Part shown: positions 44,999 to 55,172 of the stretch, one piece after another
Layout of the letters: every line of letters starts with the position of its first letter
Position numbering within the stretch: position 1 is the first letter of the stretch
NCBI GenBank assembly: GCA_913061145.1
Contig: CAJXUQ010000012.1
Location: 1 to 64,000 of the forward strand
From: an uncultured Haliea sp.
Lineage (GTDB): Bacteria > Pseudomonadota > Gammaproteobacteria > Pseudomonadales > Halieaceae
Length of the DNA stretch: 64,000 bases
Reading direction: 5' to 3'
Notes under the pieces: model-generated
What the model was told of the DNA's origin: nothing
The model's database searches: none
The model's input: the letters and a program-made list of their open reading frames with translations, nothing else
Position numbers and translations under genes: made by a program

Positions 44999-46969
44999 AT
45001 GGACTTCTTCGCCCAGCAGGACCTGGCGCGCCGCAATACGCGCCTGCTCACCCTGCTGTTCCTGTGTGCCGTTGCCGCACTCATTGTGTTGACCAACGCC
45101 CTGGTCGCCGGCTTTCTCTGGTGGGGCGACCACTACAACCTGTACGCGGGCAGCCGCGGCAGCTTCAGGGATTTTCTGCGCTATTTCAGCTGGGAGCGCT
45201 TCGGCACAATCGGGCTGGGTATTTCCGCCACCGTGGGCCTTGTGGCAACGGTCAAGTGGCTGCAACTCGCTGCCGGCGGCAAGGTTGTCGCCGAAGCCAT
45301 GGGCGGCACGCGGATACTGCCCCAGACCAGCGACAGCGCCGAACGTCGCTGCCTGAACATCGTCGACGAAATTGCGCTGGCCGCCGGTATGCCCGTGCCA
45401 CCCGTGTTCGTGATGAATGCGGAGCGCGGCATCAATGCCTTTGCCGCGGGACTGTCGCCGGCCGATGCCGTCATCGGCGTGACGCGGGGCGCCATCACTC
45501 ACCTGCGGCGCAACGAACTGCAGGGCGTGATCGCGCATGAGTTCAGCCACATCCTGAACGGCGACATGCGCCTCAACATTCGCCTCGCAGCGTTGCTGAA
45601 AGGCATTACCTTCATCGGCGATGTCGGTTACAACCTGATGCGTGCCAGCAGCCACCACCGCACCGGCAATGACCGGGATCGCAGCAACGGCGGCCCGGCC
45701 CTGCCTCTGCTGGGACTGGGGCTGTGGATACTCGGCTGGCTCGGGGGGCTCGCATCCGGTTTTATCAAGGCCGCCATCAGCCGCCAGAAAGAATATCTGG
45801 CGGACGCCTGTGCCGTGCAGTACACCCGCGATAATAGCGGCATTGCTGATGCCCTCAAGGTTATCGGTGGCTACGTGCCCGGCTCCCTGGTGCATGCGGC
45901 GCGGGCGGATGAACTTTCACACATTTTCTTCGGCCAGATCCGCCACCGCCTGTGGCAACTGTTCGCGACCCACCCGCCACTGCCGAACCGTATTCGGCGC
46001 CTGGAGCCGGGCTGGAACGGCACCTATATCACGCGCAAAATCGAGCACTACGAGCACGCCCAACCACACCCCGCCGCGGCCGAGGTCGGTGTAGGGCGCG
46101 CAGCACTGGTGGCCGCGGCGCTGGCGGCAGTGGAGGCCGGAAACGGCCAACCGGAGGCGTCCGACACTGCGGATGCGCACTTTGCCGAAGACGGCGCCGA
46201 GGCGGTGTTCCCTGCGCATCATGGCCTGCCGCAGGCGTTCCTGCGCTACAGCCACGAACCACTGGGCGCCAGCGCACTCATGCTCGCGTTGCTGATCAGC
46301 GACGACGCATCAGTGCAGGCCACACAGTATGCCCTGCTCAGGGACAGCGGCGTGCAGGGACTGGAGGACCTCACACACACACTGGCACCCGGGGTCGCAG
46401 CGCTAGCGGCGGGGCAGCGGCTGCCACTGCTGGAACTGTGCCTGCCGGCTCTGAAAACCCAGTCCGTCGGGCAATACCGGCAGTTCAAGCGCCTGCTGCT
46501 CGGGTTGATCCGCGCGGACCGCCGCACCGAACTGCTGGAGTGGTGCCTGTACCAGCTGCTGCGCCACTACATAGACCCCGAATTTTTCCAGGTGAAACCC
46601 GCTGCGGCCCGCTACCGCAGCCTGCGCAAGGTGCGCGAGCACCTGCGCGTGGTGCTGTCCATGCTCGCCCACAACAGCAGTGGGGACACCATGCTCTGTT
46701 TTCGCACGGCGGTGGAAGCGCTGGATGATCCCGCATTGACGCTGCTGCCACAGGCAGACTGCTCACTCGCCGCCTTCTCCCGTGCCGTGCGGGAACTTGC
46801 GGACTGCTATCCCCTGCTCAAACCCAGAATCCTCAAGGCGATGCGCAAGGCCGCGAATGCCGATGGCCGTGTGAGCGCGCTGGAGCAGGAGCTGCTGGCC
46901 GCCATTGCGGCCGCCATGGACTGTCCCCTGCCCGACGCCCTGGGGAATCTGACGAACAACGATCGTTAA
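44999..46969 (+). CDS. M48-family membrane metalloprotease with long C-terminal region
   Basis: 656 residues. Two N-terminal transmembrane segments (about 17-41 and 70-92) precede the peptidase domain with the zinc motif HEFSH (H180, E181, H184) in VIAHEFSHILNGD, two more hydrophobic segments near 236-260, and KEYLADACAV, where the third ligand Glu is expected. This is the HtpX-like layout, but about 330 residues beyond it (325-656) form a helical domain without recognised motif. It likely degrades damaged membrane proteins, with LemA as partner. Confidence 0.85.
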   Translation: MDFFAQQDLARRNTRLLTLLFLCAVAALIVLTNALVAGFLWWGDHYNLYAGSRGSFRDFLRYFSWERFGTIGLGISATVGLVATVKWLQLAAGGKVVAEAMGGTRILPQTSDSAERRCLNIVDEIALAAGMPVPPVFVMNAERGINAFAAGLSPADAVIGVTRGAITHLRRNELQGVIAHEFSHILNGDMRLNIRLAALLKGITFIGDVGYNLMRASSHHRTGNDRDRSNGGPALPLLGLGLWILGWLGGLASGFIKAAISRQKEYLADACAVQYTRDNSGIADALKVIGGYVPGSLVHAARADELSHIFFGQIRHRLWQLFATHPPLPNRIRRLEPGWNGTYITRKIEHYEHAQPHPAAAEVGVGRAALVAAALAAVEAGNGQPEASDTADAHFAEDGAEAVFPAHHGLPQAFLRYSHEPLGASALMLALLISDDASVQATQYALLRDSGVQGLEDLTHTLAPGVAALAAGQRLPLLELCLPALKTQSVGQYRQFKRLLLGLIRADRRTELLEWCLYQLLRHYIDPEFFQVKPAAARYRSLRKVREHLRVVLSMLAHNSSGDTMLCFRTAVEALDDPALTLLPQADCSLAAFSRAVRELADCYPLLKPRILKAMRKAANADGRVSALEQELLAAIAAAMDCPLPDALGNLTNNDR

Positions 46970-47119
46970 GCCCTCCCCATCATTTTCGCCCGTATTCGAC
47001 GTGCGTGACGCGGAGGCACATTTTCTCTGCTATCTTTTTTAATGCGGCGCGAGCTCCAAGGATGGAGCGCACGAGCGCTGCCCGCTTCATGACGACACCA
47101 GAACAGGGAGGTTCCGGTT

Positions 47120-47518
47120 ATGCAACACCTGCACAGTGCAGCCCTAACGCGGGTTGCCCACACCCACACCACGTCGAACCATGCACAGCGCGGCGACAGC
47201 CAGTACCGCACGACCGACCGCGTCTTGCAGATTCTGCTGCAGGGAGACCTCTACCGGCTGCGGGTCGAATCAGTTGCCAGCCAGCTGGGGATGAGCCCGA
47301 CAACGCTGCGACGCCGCCTGCGCATGGATCACACCCACTACCAGTTTTTGCTCGACCGCGCCCGGCAATACCGCTGTGAGCAGGCACTGCGGACGGCGCG
47401 GCTACCCGGCAAATGCCTGGCCGATGAACTGGGCTATCTGGAGGTGAACAGTTTCTACCGGGCCTTCAGACGCTGGACCGGGGTCGGGTTCAGCGACTGG
47501 AAAGCACAGCAATTGTAA
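47120..47518 (+). CDS. Small AraC-type DNA-binding protein
   Basis: 132 residues, essentially one AraC double helix-turn-helix domain (about 32-130): LRVESVASQLGMSPTTLRRRL is the first HTH, and LADELGYLEVNSFYRAFRRWTG the second with the conserved F-x-R-A-F/W. There is no ligand-binding domain, so control would be through level or a partner protein. A GCTCCA/TGGAGC hairpin lies at 47053-47068 in its leader. AGGGAGG precedes the ATG. It converges on purA; its targets are not evident. Confidence 0.8.
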   Translation: MQHLHSAALTRVAHTHTTSNHAQRGDSQYRTTDRVLQILLQGDLYRLRVESVASQLGMSPTTLRRRLRMDHTHYQFLLDRARQYRCEQALRTARLPGKCLADELGYLEVNSFYRAFRRWTGVGFSDWKAQQL

Positions 47519-47527
47519 TGCGCGGGC

Positions 47528-48832
<1,305 letters not shown>

Positions 48833-48849
48833 TCAACTCATGTGATTGA

Positions 48850-50019
48850 TCAGGAATCGAGCGGGCGCAGCGCCCACTCACCGTCAGCTTTTACCAGTTC
48901 GCGGTCACACCGCGGATCGGGGCGCTCGCCGGCACAGCGAATGACGATCTCACCGCCCTTGCGCAGCGCTGCCACCGCCGCGAGCAGTGCGGGATCGTCG
49001 ATATCCGGTGCACTTACCGCGCCGGGCTCGTCTGTCGCTGCCGGCACCAGGGCCATCAGGGCCTTGAGGTCAGTGGCAAAGCCGGTCGCCGGTCGCGCGC
49101 GGCCGAAGACCTTACCGACATCGTTGTAGCGTCCGCCATTCGCCAGCGCCTGGCCGTGCCCGGGGGCGTAGGCCGCAAACACCATGCCCGTGTGGTAGTG
49201 GTAACCGCGCAATTCTGCGAGGTCGAAATACACAGTAATACCGGGGTGGCTGCGGGCGATGGCGGCGGCCACGGCCTCCAGCGCCGCCACGGCAAGCAGC
49301 GCGTCCGGGGCTGCCTCCGCCAGCAGCTCGCGCGCCGCGTCGAGCACCGCCGCATCGCCGTGCAACTCCAGCAGGCCGAGAATCAGCCCGGCCGCCGGGG
49401 CAGCGACATCGACCAGAGCCAGCAGCAGATCAGGGCGGGACTTGCGCTGCAGGGCGTCGAAGACCTCCGCCTCCTGCTCCATGGTCAGTGCCGCCGCCGC
49501 GAGCACGGCTTCATACACACCCACGTGACCCAGGTCCAGCGTCACCTGGGTGACGCCGGCAGCACTCAGGGTGGCAAGCATGAGGCGGATAATCTCCACG
49601 TCGCCCGCCAGGCTGTCGTCGCCGTAGAGCTCGGCTCCCAACTGAATGGGGGAACGCGAAGCGAGCAGGGATTTGGGGCGGGTATGCAGGGTAGACCCTG
49701 CATAGCAGAGGCGCGTGACGCCGGCTTCAGCGAGGCTGTGCGCGTCGATGCGCGCCACCTGCGGCGTGATGTCGGCACGAATGCCCAGAGTGCGGCCACT
49801 CAGCTGGTCCGTCATCTTGAAGGTCAGCAAGTCGAGATCCCGCCCCAGGCCAATCAGCAGCGACTCGGTGAATTCCATCAGGGGAGGGATGACCAGCTGG
49901 TAGCCCCACTGCTGGTAGAGGTCGAGAAGTTCACGCCTCAGGCGTTCGACAATGCGCGCCTGCCGGGGCAGCACTTCTTCTACCCCATCGGGCAATTGCC
50001 AGCGATCCACCGTCGTCAT
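48850..50019 (-). CDS. hisZ: ATP phosphoribosyltransferase regulatory subunit
   Basis: 389-residue histidyl-tRNA-synthetase-like protein lacking the anticodon-binding domain and catalytic residues. Motif 2-type segment VTRLCYAGSTLHTRP and LELHGDAAVLDAARELL are typical of HisZ. It pairs with the short form of HisG to give feedback-regulated ATP phosphoribosyltransferase, so a short HisG is expected elsewhere in this genome. It sits between a DUF2065 gene and purA, as in Pseudomonas. Confidence 0.95.
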   Translation of the reverse strand: MTTVDRWQLPDGVEEVLPRQARIVERLRRELLDLYQQWGYQLVIPPLMEFTESLLIGLGRDLDLLTFKMTDQLSGRTLGIRADITPQVARIDAHSLAEAGVTRLCYAGSTLHTRPKSLLASRSPIQLGAELYGDDSLAGDVEIIRLMLATLSAAGVTQVTLDLGHVGVYEAVLAAAALTMEQEAEVFDALQRKSRPDLLLALVDVAAPAAGLILGLLELHGDAAVLDAARELLAEAAPDALLAVAALEAVAAAIARSHPGITVYFDLAELRGYHYHTGMVFAAYAPGHGQALANGGRYNDVGKVFGRARPATGFATDLKALMALVPAATDEPGAVSAPDIDDPALLAAVAALRKGGEIVIRCAGERPDPRCDRELVKADGEWALRPLDS

Positions 50020-50028
50020 AAACGCCCT

Positions 50029-50220
50029 TTAGTGCACCCAATACAGCATTGCCACCCCGAGCAGCATGGTGCCCAGGCCGACATTGCGGATGACCTTGTC
50101 CTGCTGCTGCGCCACCCCGATCACCATCTGTCGCCAGATGCGGGGGCTCAGGAAGGGCAAGACACCCTCGATAATCAATACCAGCGCCAGGGCCGCTGGC
50201 AGTACCTGCCAGAATTCCAC
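50029..50220 (-). CDS. DUF2065 (YjeT-like) small membrane protein
   Basis: 63 residues with two transmembrane helices (about 5-25, LPAALALVLIIEGVLPFL, and 45-61, VGLGTMLLGVAMLYW) joined by a short basic loop with SPRIWRQM. This family stands between hflC and hisZ/purA in many gammaproteobacteria; its function is unknown. A hairpin with T-tract separates it from hflC. It starts 9 bases before hisZ in the transcription direction. Confidence 0.88.
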   Translation of the reverse strand: MEFWQVLPAALALVLIIEGVLPFLSPRIWRQMVIGVAQQQDKVIRNVGLGTMLLGVAMLYWVH

Positions 50221-50244
50221 ATTATCCCCCTGAAGCCGTGCTCA

Positions 50245-50297
50245 TAAAAAAACCGCGGGGCCAGCGTTTGTGGGTAAAACGCCGGATCCCACGGTTG
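50245..50297 (-). terminator. Intrinsic terminator (or attenuator) after hflC
   Basis: On the minus strand, AACCGTGGG (50296-50288) pairs with CCCGCGGTT (one G-T), enclosing a second 6-bp stem GCGTTT/AAACGC, and ends in a run of seven T (50252-50246). It lies between hflC and the DUF2065 gene, which relatives co-transcribe, so it may stop or attenuate read-through into the DUF2065-hisZ-purA genes. Confidence 0.7.
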
Positions 50298-50344
50298 CAG
50301 AATTCTACCACAGGCGCCACTGAAGGCACCTGCGTTTTTTGCCC

Positions 50345-51220
50345 CTATTGACTGCCCTCGGAATCTTTCAGATAGCGGAAGAAGTCACTGTCTGGCTGAA
50401 TCAGCATGATGTCGCCGCTGTTCTGGAACGACTCCCGATACGCCCGCAGGCTGCGCGTGAACGAATAGAACTCAGGGTTGCTGTTGAAGGCCTCGGCGTA
50501 GATGCTGGTCGCCAGTGCATCACCCTCACCACGGATCAGCTGGGCATCGCGATAGGCGTTCGCTTCCAGTACCGTGACTTCACGGTCAGCGGCAGCGCGA
50601 ATACCCTCAGCAAGCTCCTGGCCCAGTGCCCGATGCTCCCTGGCTTCTTTTTCCCGCTCGGCGTTCATGCGGCGATACACGGACTCGGAGACATCCGGCG
50701 GCAGGTCGATCTGCTTGACCCGCACGTCCAGGACCTCGACACCGTATTCTTCCAGTGCCACTTCGCTCAGCTCCTCAGTCAGCGCTTCCATCAACTGGTC
50801 ACGCTGACCCGACACCACCTCCTGAATGGTGCGTACCGCCACCTGGTTGCGCAAACCGTCGTTGATTCGCTGCCCGAGCAGCGCGCTGGCTCGCGCTTCC
50901 TCACCGTTGGTCGCGGTGTAGAACTTCGCGGTGTCGGCCACACGGAACTTGGCATAGGAATCGACAATCAACGCCTTCTTCTCCTGCGTAAAGAAGCGTT
51001 CGGGCGTTGAATCCACCGTCAGCAGCCGTGCCTCGAACTTGCGCACGTTGTTGACGAAGGGCACCTTGACGTGCAGGCCGGGCTTGATGTCCGGATTGAC
51101 CACTTCACCAAACTGCAGCATCACCGCGCGCTCGGTCTCCTTGACCACAAACACCGTGTTGCTCAGTACGAACAGCGACAGGGCAGCTACCAGCAGCCAG
51201 GTCATACCTTTTCCGCCCAT
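50345..51220 (-). CDS. hflC: HflC, modulator of the FtsH protease
   Basis: 291-residue SPFH/prohibitin-family protein. The N-terminal membrane anchor (about 6-23) precedes the SPFH domain (VVKETERAVMLQFGEVV to about 200) and a coiled-coil tail (EREKEAREHRALGQELAEGIRAA). With HflK it forms the periplasmic cage around FtsH hexamers. One base separates it from hflK. A candidate -10 (TAGAAT) is visible downstream on the same strand, near 50300, for the following genes. Confidence 0.96.
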   Translation of the reverse strand: MGGKGMTWLLVAALSLFVLSNTVFVVKETERAVMLQFGEVVNPDIKPGLHVKVPFVNNVRKFEARLLTVDSTPERFFTQEKKALIVDSYAKFRVADTAKFYTATNGEEARASALLGQRINDGLRNQVAVRTIQEVVSGQRDQLMEALTEELSEVALEEYGVEVLDVRVKQIDLPPDVSESVYRRMNAEREKEAREHRALGQELAEGIRAAADREVTVLEANAYRDAQLIRGEGDALATSIYAEAFNSNPEFYSFTRSLRAYRESFQNSGDIMLIQPDSDFFRYLKDSEGSQ

Positions 51221-51221
51221 C

Positions 51222-52388
51222 TTAGCGACCTCCTCTGCGGTTATTGGCTGCAGCGGCTTCCTGACGCAGCTGCTCAGTCACGGCGTCGGTCAGCTCGCGT
51301 ACCGTGTTGGCATCCAGCCGACCGCTGCGCGGCACGCTGGCACCGGACGAGCTGGTCATTTTGTCCAGCGGCAGGTACATCACGTTGTTGCCGCCTTCCA
51401 CATCCACCATCACCTTGTTGGTGTTGGTGAGCACCTCCTGCACGGCTTCGAGGTACAGCCGCTCACGGGTCACTTCCGGTGCCTTGGCGTACTCGGCCAA
51501 CAGCGCCTTGAAGCGTTCCGCCTCACCTTCGGCGCTGGCGACCACCTGTTCGCGGTAAGCGCCGGCCTCCTCAAGCACCCGCTGGGCACGGCCGCGCGCT
51601 TCAGGCACGATGCCATTGGCATAGGCCTGGGCCTCGTTCTTAAGCCGCTCCTCATCCTCACGCGCCTTGATCACGTCGTCGAATGCGGCCTGCACCTGGC
51701 TCGGCGGCTTGGATTCGTCGATGTTGACCTTGATCACACGAATGCCGGTTTCATACATGTCGGTGTAGCGCTGCAGGCGCACCTGCACGTCGGTACCGAT
51801 CTGGGCACGCCCCTCGGTCAACACCGAGTCCATGCGGGTATCGCCGACGACATGCCGCAATGCGCTCTGGGCCGCATGCTGCAGGGAATCCTCAGGGTCG
51901 CGCACCTTCAGTACAAAACTGGTGGGATCGACGATCACGTACTGCACCGACATGCGCACCTCGACGATATTCTCGTCCTGGGTGAGCATGATCTCGCGGA
52001 AGGTCGCGGCGCGCACCTTGGTGGTGTTGACGCGAATCACTTCGTCGATCAGCGGTGGGTTCCACTGCAGGCCAGGCTGCACAGTCTCGAGGTACTTGCC
52101 GAAGCGCAACACCACGGCGCGCTCCTGCTCGTCGACCTGGTACAGCCCCATCAGGCCCCAGACCAGTACAGCGACCAGTGCAATCACCCCCAGCAGGCCG
52201 GCGGAGAGGCCGCCACCGCCACCGCCACCCGATGAGCCGCCGCGCCTGGCGCCACGACCACCAAACAGGCCGCCGAGTTTCTCCTGCAACTTTTTCAGCG
52301 CCTCATCAAGGTCTGGGGGCCCCTGGTCACCGCCGCCCCAGGGATCCTTCGGCTTGTTACTTCCACCACCCGGCTCATTCCAAGCCAT
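51222..52388 (-). CDS. hflK: HflK, modulator of the FtsH protease
   Basis: 388 residues. A Gly/Asp-rich cytoplasmic N-terminus (MAWNEPGGGSNKPKDPWGGG, then GGSSGGGGGGG) leads to one transmembrane helix (about 61-82), the SPFH domain (VDEQERAVVLRFGKYLETVQPG) and a charged coiled coil. It is partner of HflC in the FtsH complex and lies immediately before it in the operon. Confidence 0.97.
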   Translation of the reverse strand: MAWNEPGGGSNKPKDPWGGGDQGPPDLDEALKKLQEKLGGLFGGRGARRGGSSGGGGGGGLSAGLLGVIALVAVLVWGLMGLYQVDEQERAVVLRFGKYLETVQPGLQWNPPLIDEVIRVNTTKVRAATFREIMLTQDENIVEVRMSVQYVIVDPTSFVLKVRDPEDSLQHAAQSALRHVVGDTRMDSVLTEGRAQIGTDVQVRLQRYTDMYETGIRVIKVNIDESKPPSQVQAAFDDVIKAREDEERLKNEAQAYANGIVPEARGRAQRVLEEAGAYREQVVASAEGEAERFKALLAEYAKAPEVTRERLYLEAVQEVLTNTNKVMVDVEGGNNVMYLPLDKMTSSSGASVPRSGRLDANTVRELTDAVTEQLRQEAAAANNRRGGR

Positions 52389-52453
52389 ACTGAACTCCCA
52401 TTTTCACCATGTTTGCAGTTTATCAAAACTATCTGAACCCCCGACCCGGGTTC

Positions 52454-53725
52454 CTAGGGCACCAGCTCTGGCCCCCGCTTCATCAGCCGATTCCAGTCGG
52501 CCCGCGGCAGGCGCACGCTCAGGTGTGCTGTACCGTCATCGCCGTACTGTTCCGCCGCTACCGCACCCATCTGGTACAGCGCCGCACGCAGACGGCCCTG
52601 TTGCGGCTGCAGGTGCAGCTCTTCCTCCACCATATCAGCCCCGACGCGCTCGCCGATGGCCTGCAGCAGCAGGTCGCAGCCCGCTCCGGTGGCCGCGCTC
52701 AGCCACACGCGCTCGGGGACGCCGTGCTCATCGTAATCAATACGCGGCTCCTGCTCCAACAGGTCAAGTTTGTTGAACACCTGCAGCTGCGGGATGTCCT
52801 GTGCGCCAATTTCCTCCAGCACTGCCTGCACCTGGTAGATGTTGTCCTCGCGCGCTCCCGCAGCCACATCGATCACATGCAACAGGAGATCGGCGCTGAC
52901 CGTCTCTTCCAGCGTCGCCTTGAAGGCCTCGACCAGCTTGTGCGGCAAATGGGCAATGAAGCCCACGGTATCCGCCATAATCACCGGCCCGACTTCCTCC
53001 AGCTCCAACCGGCGCAGCGTGGGATCAAGGGTGGCAAACAGCTGGTCGGCGGCATACACCTCGGCATTGGTCAGGCGGTTGAACAGCGTCGACTTGCCGG
53101 CATTGGTATACCCCACCAGCGCAATGGTGGGCACTTCCGCCCGTCGCCGGGACCGCCGACCCTGGTCGCGCTGGCGCCGCACTTTCTCCAGCCGGGCCAG
53201 AATCGACTTGATACGCACCCGGAGTAGACGCCGGTCGGTCTCCAGCTGGGTTTCGCCGGGCCCACGCAGCCCGATTCCGCCCTTCTGTCGCTCGAGGTGG
53301 GTCCAGCCACGCACCAGGCGCGTGCTCATGTGCTGCAGTTGTGCGAGCTCCACCTGCAACTTGCCCTCGTGGGTGCGGGCGCGCTGGGCGAAAATGTCGA
53401 GAATCAGCCCGGTACGATCCAGCACGCGACATTTGAACTCCCGCTCCAGGTTGCGCTCCTGGCTGGGACTCAGCGCGTGATTGAAAATCACCAGCTCCGC
53501 TTCGTGCAGCTGCACCTCGTCAAGCACTTCCTGGACCTTGCCGGACCCTATAAAGGTGCGTGAGTCGGGCACGTCGCGGCTGCCCACAACAAACGCCACC
53601 GGGTCGCCACCGGCCGACAGGACCAGTTCCTCGAACTCGCGGGGGTCTTCACGCTCGTCTTCGCTGGCAATGGCGAGGTGCACCAATACGGCGCGCTCGC
53701 CGGACGCTGGACGCTCAAAAAACAC
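52454..53725 (-). CDS. hflX: Ribosome-associated GTPase HflX
   Basis: 423 residues that split stalled 70S ribosomes under stress. The N-terminal domain includes NHALSPSQERNLE, then the glycine-rich linker GGIGLRGPGETQLETDRR, and the G domain with GYTNAGKSTLFNRL (G1), DTVGFI (G3) and NKLD (G4). The start is GTG at 53725 (MFFERPASGE) preceded by GAGG. It lies between hfq and hflK, 65 bases after hfq. Confidence 0.95.
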   Translation of the reverse strand: MFFERPASGERAVLVHLAIASEDEREDPREFEELVLSAGGDPVAFVVGSRDVPDSRTFIGSGKVQEVLDEVQLHEAELVIFNHALSPSQERNLEREFKCRVLDRTGLILDIFAQRARTHEGKLQVELAQLQHMSTRLVRGWTHLERQKGGIGLRGPGETQLETDRRLLRVRIKSILARLEKVRRQRDQGRRSRRRAEVPTIALVGYTNAGKSTLFNRLTNAEVYAADQLFATLDPTLRRLELEEVGPVIMADTVGFIAHLPHKLVEAFKATLEETVSADLLLHVIDVAAGAREDNIYQVQAVLEEIGAQDIPQLQVFNKLDLLEQEPRIDYDEHGVPERVWLSAATGAGCDLLLQAIGERVGADMVEEELHLQPQQGRLRAALYQMGAVAAEQYGDDGTAHLSVRLPRADWNRLMKRGPELVP

Positions 53726-53790
53726 GCTCGCCTCGGAAATCGGCTGTGAGTGGAGTGGGGGCGCCGCAGCGCCCGCACAATCTGGGCAGA

Positions 53791-54042
53791 CTAGCTCTCG
53801 CCGTCATCATCTTCCGGCGGATTCTGCATGGGCATGCGCACCACGCGGGAAGGAACCACAGTGGAAATGGCGTGCTTGTACACCATCTGGCTGACCGTGT
53901 TTTTCAGCAACACAACAAACTGGTCAAATGACTCGATCTGGCCCTGCAGCTTGATGCCGTTGACCAGATAGATGGATACCGGAACGCGTTCCTTACGCAG
54001 GATGTTCAGGTAAGGGTCTTGTAGCGTGTGCCCTTTTGACAT
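53791..54042 (-). CDS. hfq: RNA chaperone Hfq
   Basis: 83 residues forming hexameric Sm-like rings that pair small RNAs with mRNAs. [34 protein letters not shown] is almost invariant, and the YKHAIST motif closes the Sm2 part. The acidic C-terminal tail (PEDDDGES) is short, as in Pseudomonas. GGAGAGAG precedes the ATG. The order miaA-hfq-hflX is conserved. Confidence 0.98.
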   Translation of the reverse strand: MSKGHTLQDPYLNILRKERVPVSIYLVNGIKLQGQIESFDQFVVLLKNTVSQMVYKHAISTVVPSRVVRMPMQNPPEDDDGES

Positions 54043-54179
54043 AGCTCTCTCCTTGGCTGGCTCAACAGGAGCCTGATAATAATGGATGTATTCTCGCCTT
54101 CTCTCACCCTGCCGGGCCGCTCTGCAGGCCCGGGGGGCGCTCCCCGACCGATTGCTGACAGTATAGCTGGTATTCCCCC

Positions 54180-55166
54180 TTACATGGGGCTCTCCTGCAG
54201 ATACTTCAAGGCGCAGGTAAGCGAATTTTCATCCAATTCGCCCGCGCTGTGTTCTGACTCTCCCGCGGCACAAACGTTCCCCGCAGCATTGGTCAGCAGC
54301 CAGTGCAGCCCCTGCCACTTGCGCAGCCAGGTCAGCTGCCGCTTCGCCAGCTGCCGGGTCGCCGCGACGCCCTGTTGCACCGCTTCCTCCAGGCTGCACT
54401 CGCCGTCCAGATGTCGGGAGAGCTGGCGGTAGCCGACAGCACGCAACGCCGGGAGCTCGCTGTGCCCCGCCAACTGCTCGCGCAGCGCGGCAACCTCCTG
54501 CAAAAAACCCTGTTCCATCATCTGTGCAAAGCGCTGGGCTATGCGCTGATGCAGCACCCCGCGGTCCCGGGGGCATATGGCCAGCTGCTGCACACGATAG
54601 TCACGTACCGGACTCTCCGGCACCTGCTCATGCCATACGCTCAACGGCACACCGCTGCTGGCAAACACCTCCAATGCTCTGCTTATACGCTGCGAGTGGT
54701 GAGGGTGGATTGCCGCCGCGGAGACAGGGTCCACCGCCGCCAGCCGCGCATGCAGCGCAGGCCAGCCCTGCGCTGCCGCCTCGGCGGCCAACGACCCTCG
54801 CAGCTGCGGATCGGCCGCAGGCATTGCCGCCAACCCGTCCAGCAGCGCGCGGAAATACAGCATGGTGCCACCCACGAGGATCGGCACCCTGCCGCGTCCG
54901 ACGATATCCGCGGCAGCGCGCAGCGCGTCCTGAACGAATTCCGCCGCGGAGTAGGACTCGGTGGGGTCGCGGATGTCGACCAGATGATGGGGGTAGTCCG
55001 GTTTCGCGCTGCCAATATCCAGGCCGCGATACACCAGCGTGCTGTCAACGCTGATCAATTCGCCCCCAAGGGCCTCGGCAAGTCCCACCGCCAGATCAGT
55101 CTTGCCGGCGGCCGTCGGCCCGGTGATACAGAGCAACAGCGGCTTCTGCGCCTCCCGTCGGGCCAT
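54180..55166 (-). CDS. miaA: tRNA dimethylallyltransferase
   Basis: 328 residues. The P-loop is [17 protein letters not shown] (about 14-30), followed by [18 protein letters not shown] (substrate Asp) and the insertion and C-terminal region with [10 protein letters not shown] and [15 protein letters not shown]. It adds the dimethylallyl group to A37 of tRNAs reading U-starting codons. It starts 6 bases downstream of mutL and is probably co-transcribed. Confidence 0.96.
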   Translation of the reverse strand: MARREAQKPLLLCITGPTAAGKTDLAVGLAEALGGELISVDSTLVYRGLDIGSAKPDYPHHLVDIRDPTESYSAAEFVQDALRAAADIVGRGRVPILVGGTMLYFRALLDGLAAMPAADPQLRGSLAAEAAAQGWPALHARLAAVDPVSAAAIHPHHSQRISRALEVFASSGVPLSVWHEQVPESPVRDYRVQQLAICPRDRGVLHQRIAQRFAQMMEQGFLQEVAALREQLAGHSELPALRAVGYRQLSRHLDGECSLEEAVQQGVAATRQLAKRQLTWLRKWQGLHWLLTNAAGNVCAAGESEHSAGELDENSLTCALKYLQESPM

Positions 55167-55172
55167 GTGCGC

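Noticed and set aside
21569..47527. Genomic island with attachment sites at tRNA-Leu
   Set aside because: I looked for a copy of the tRNA 3' end near purA and for an integrase and found neither.
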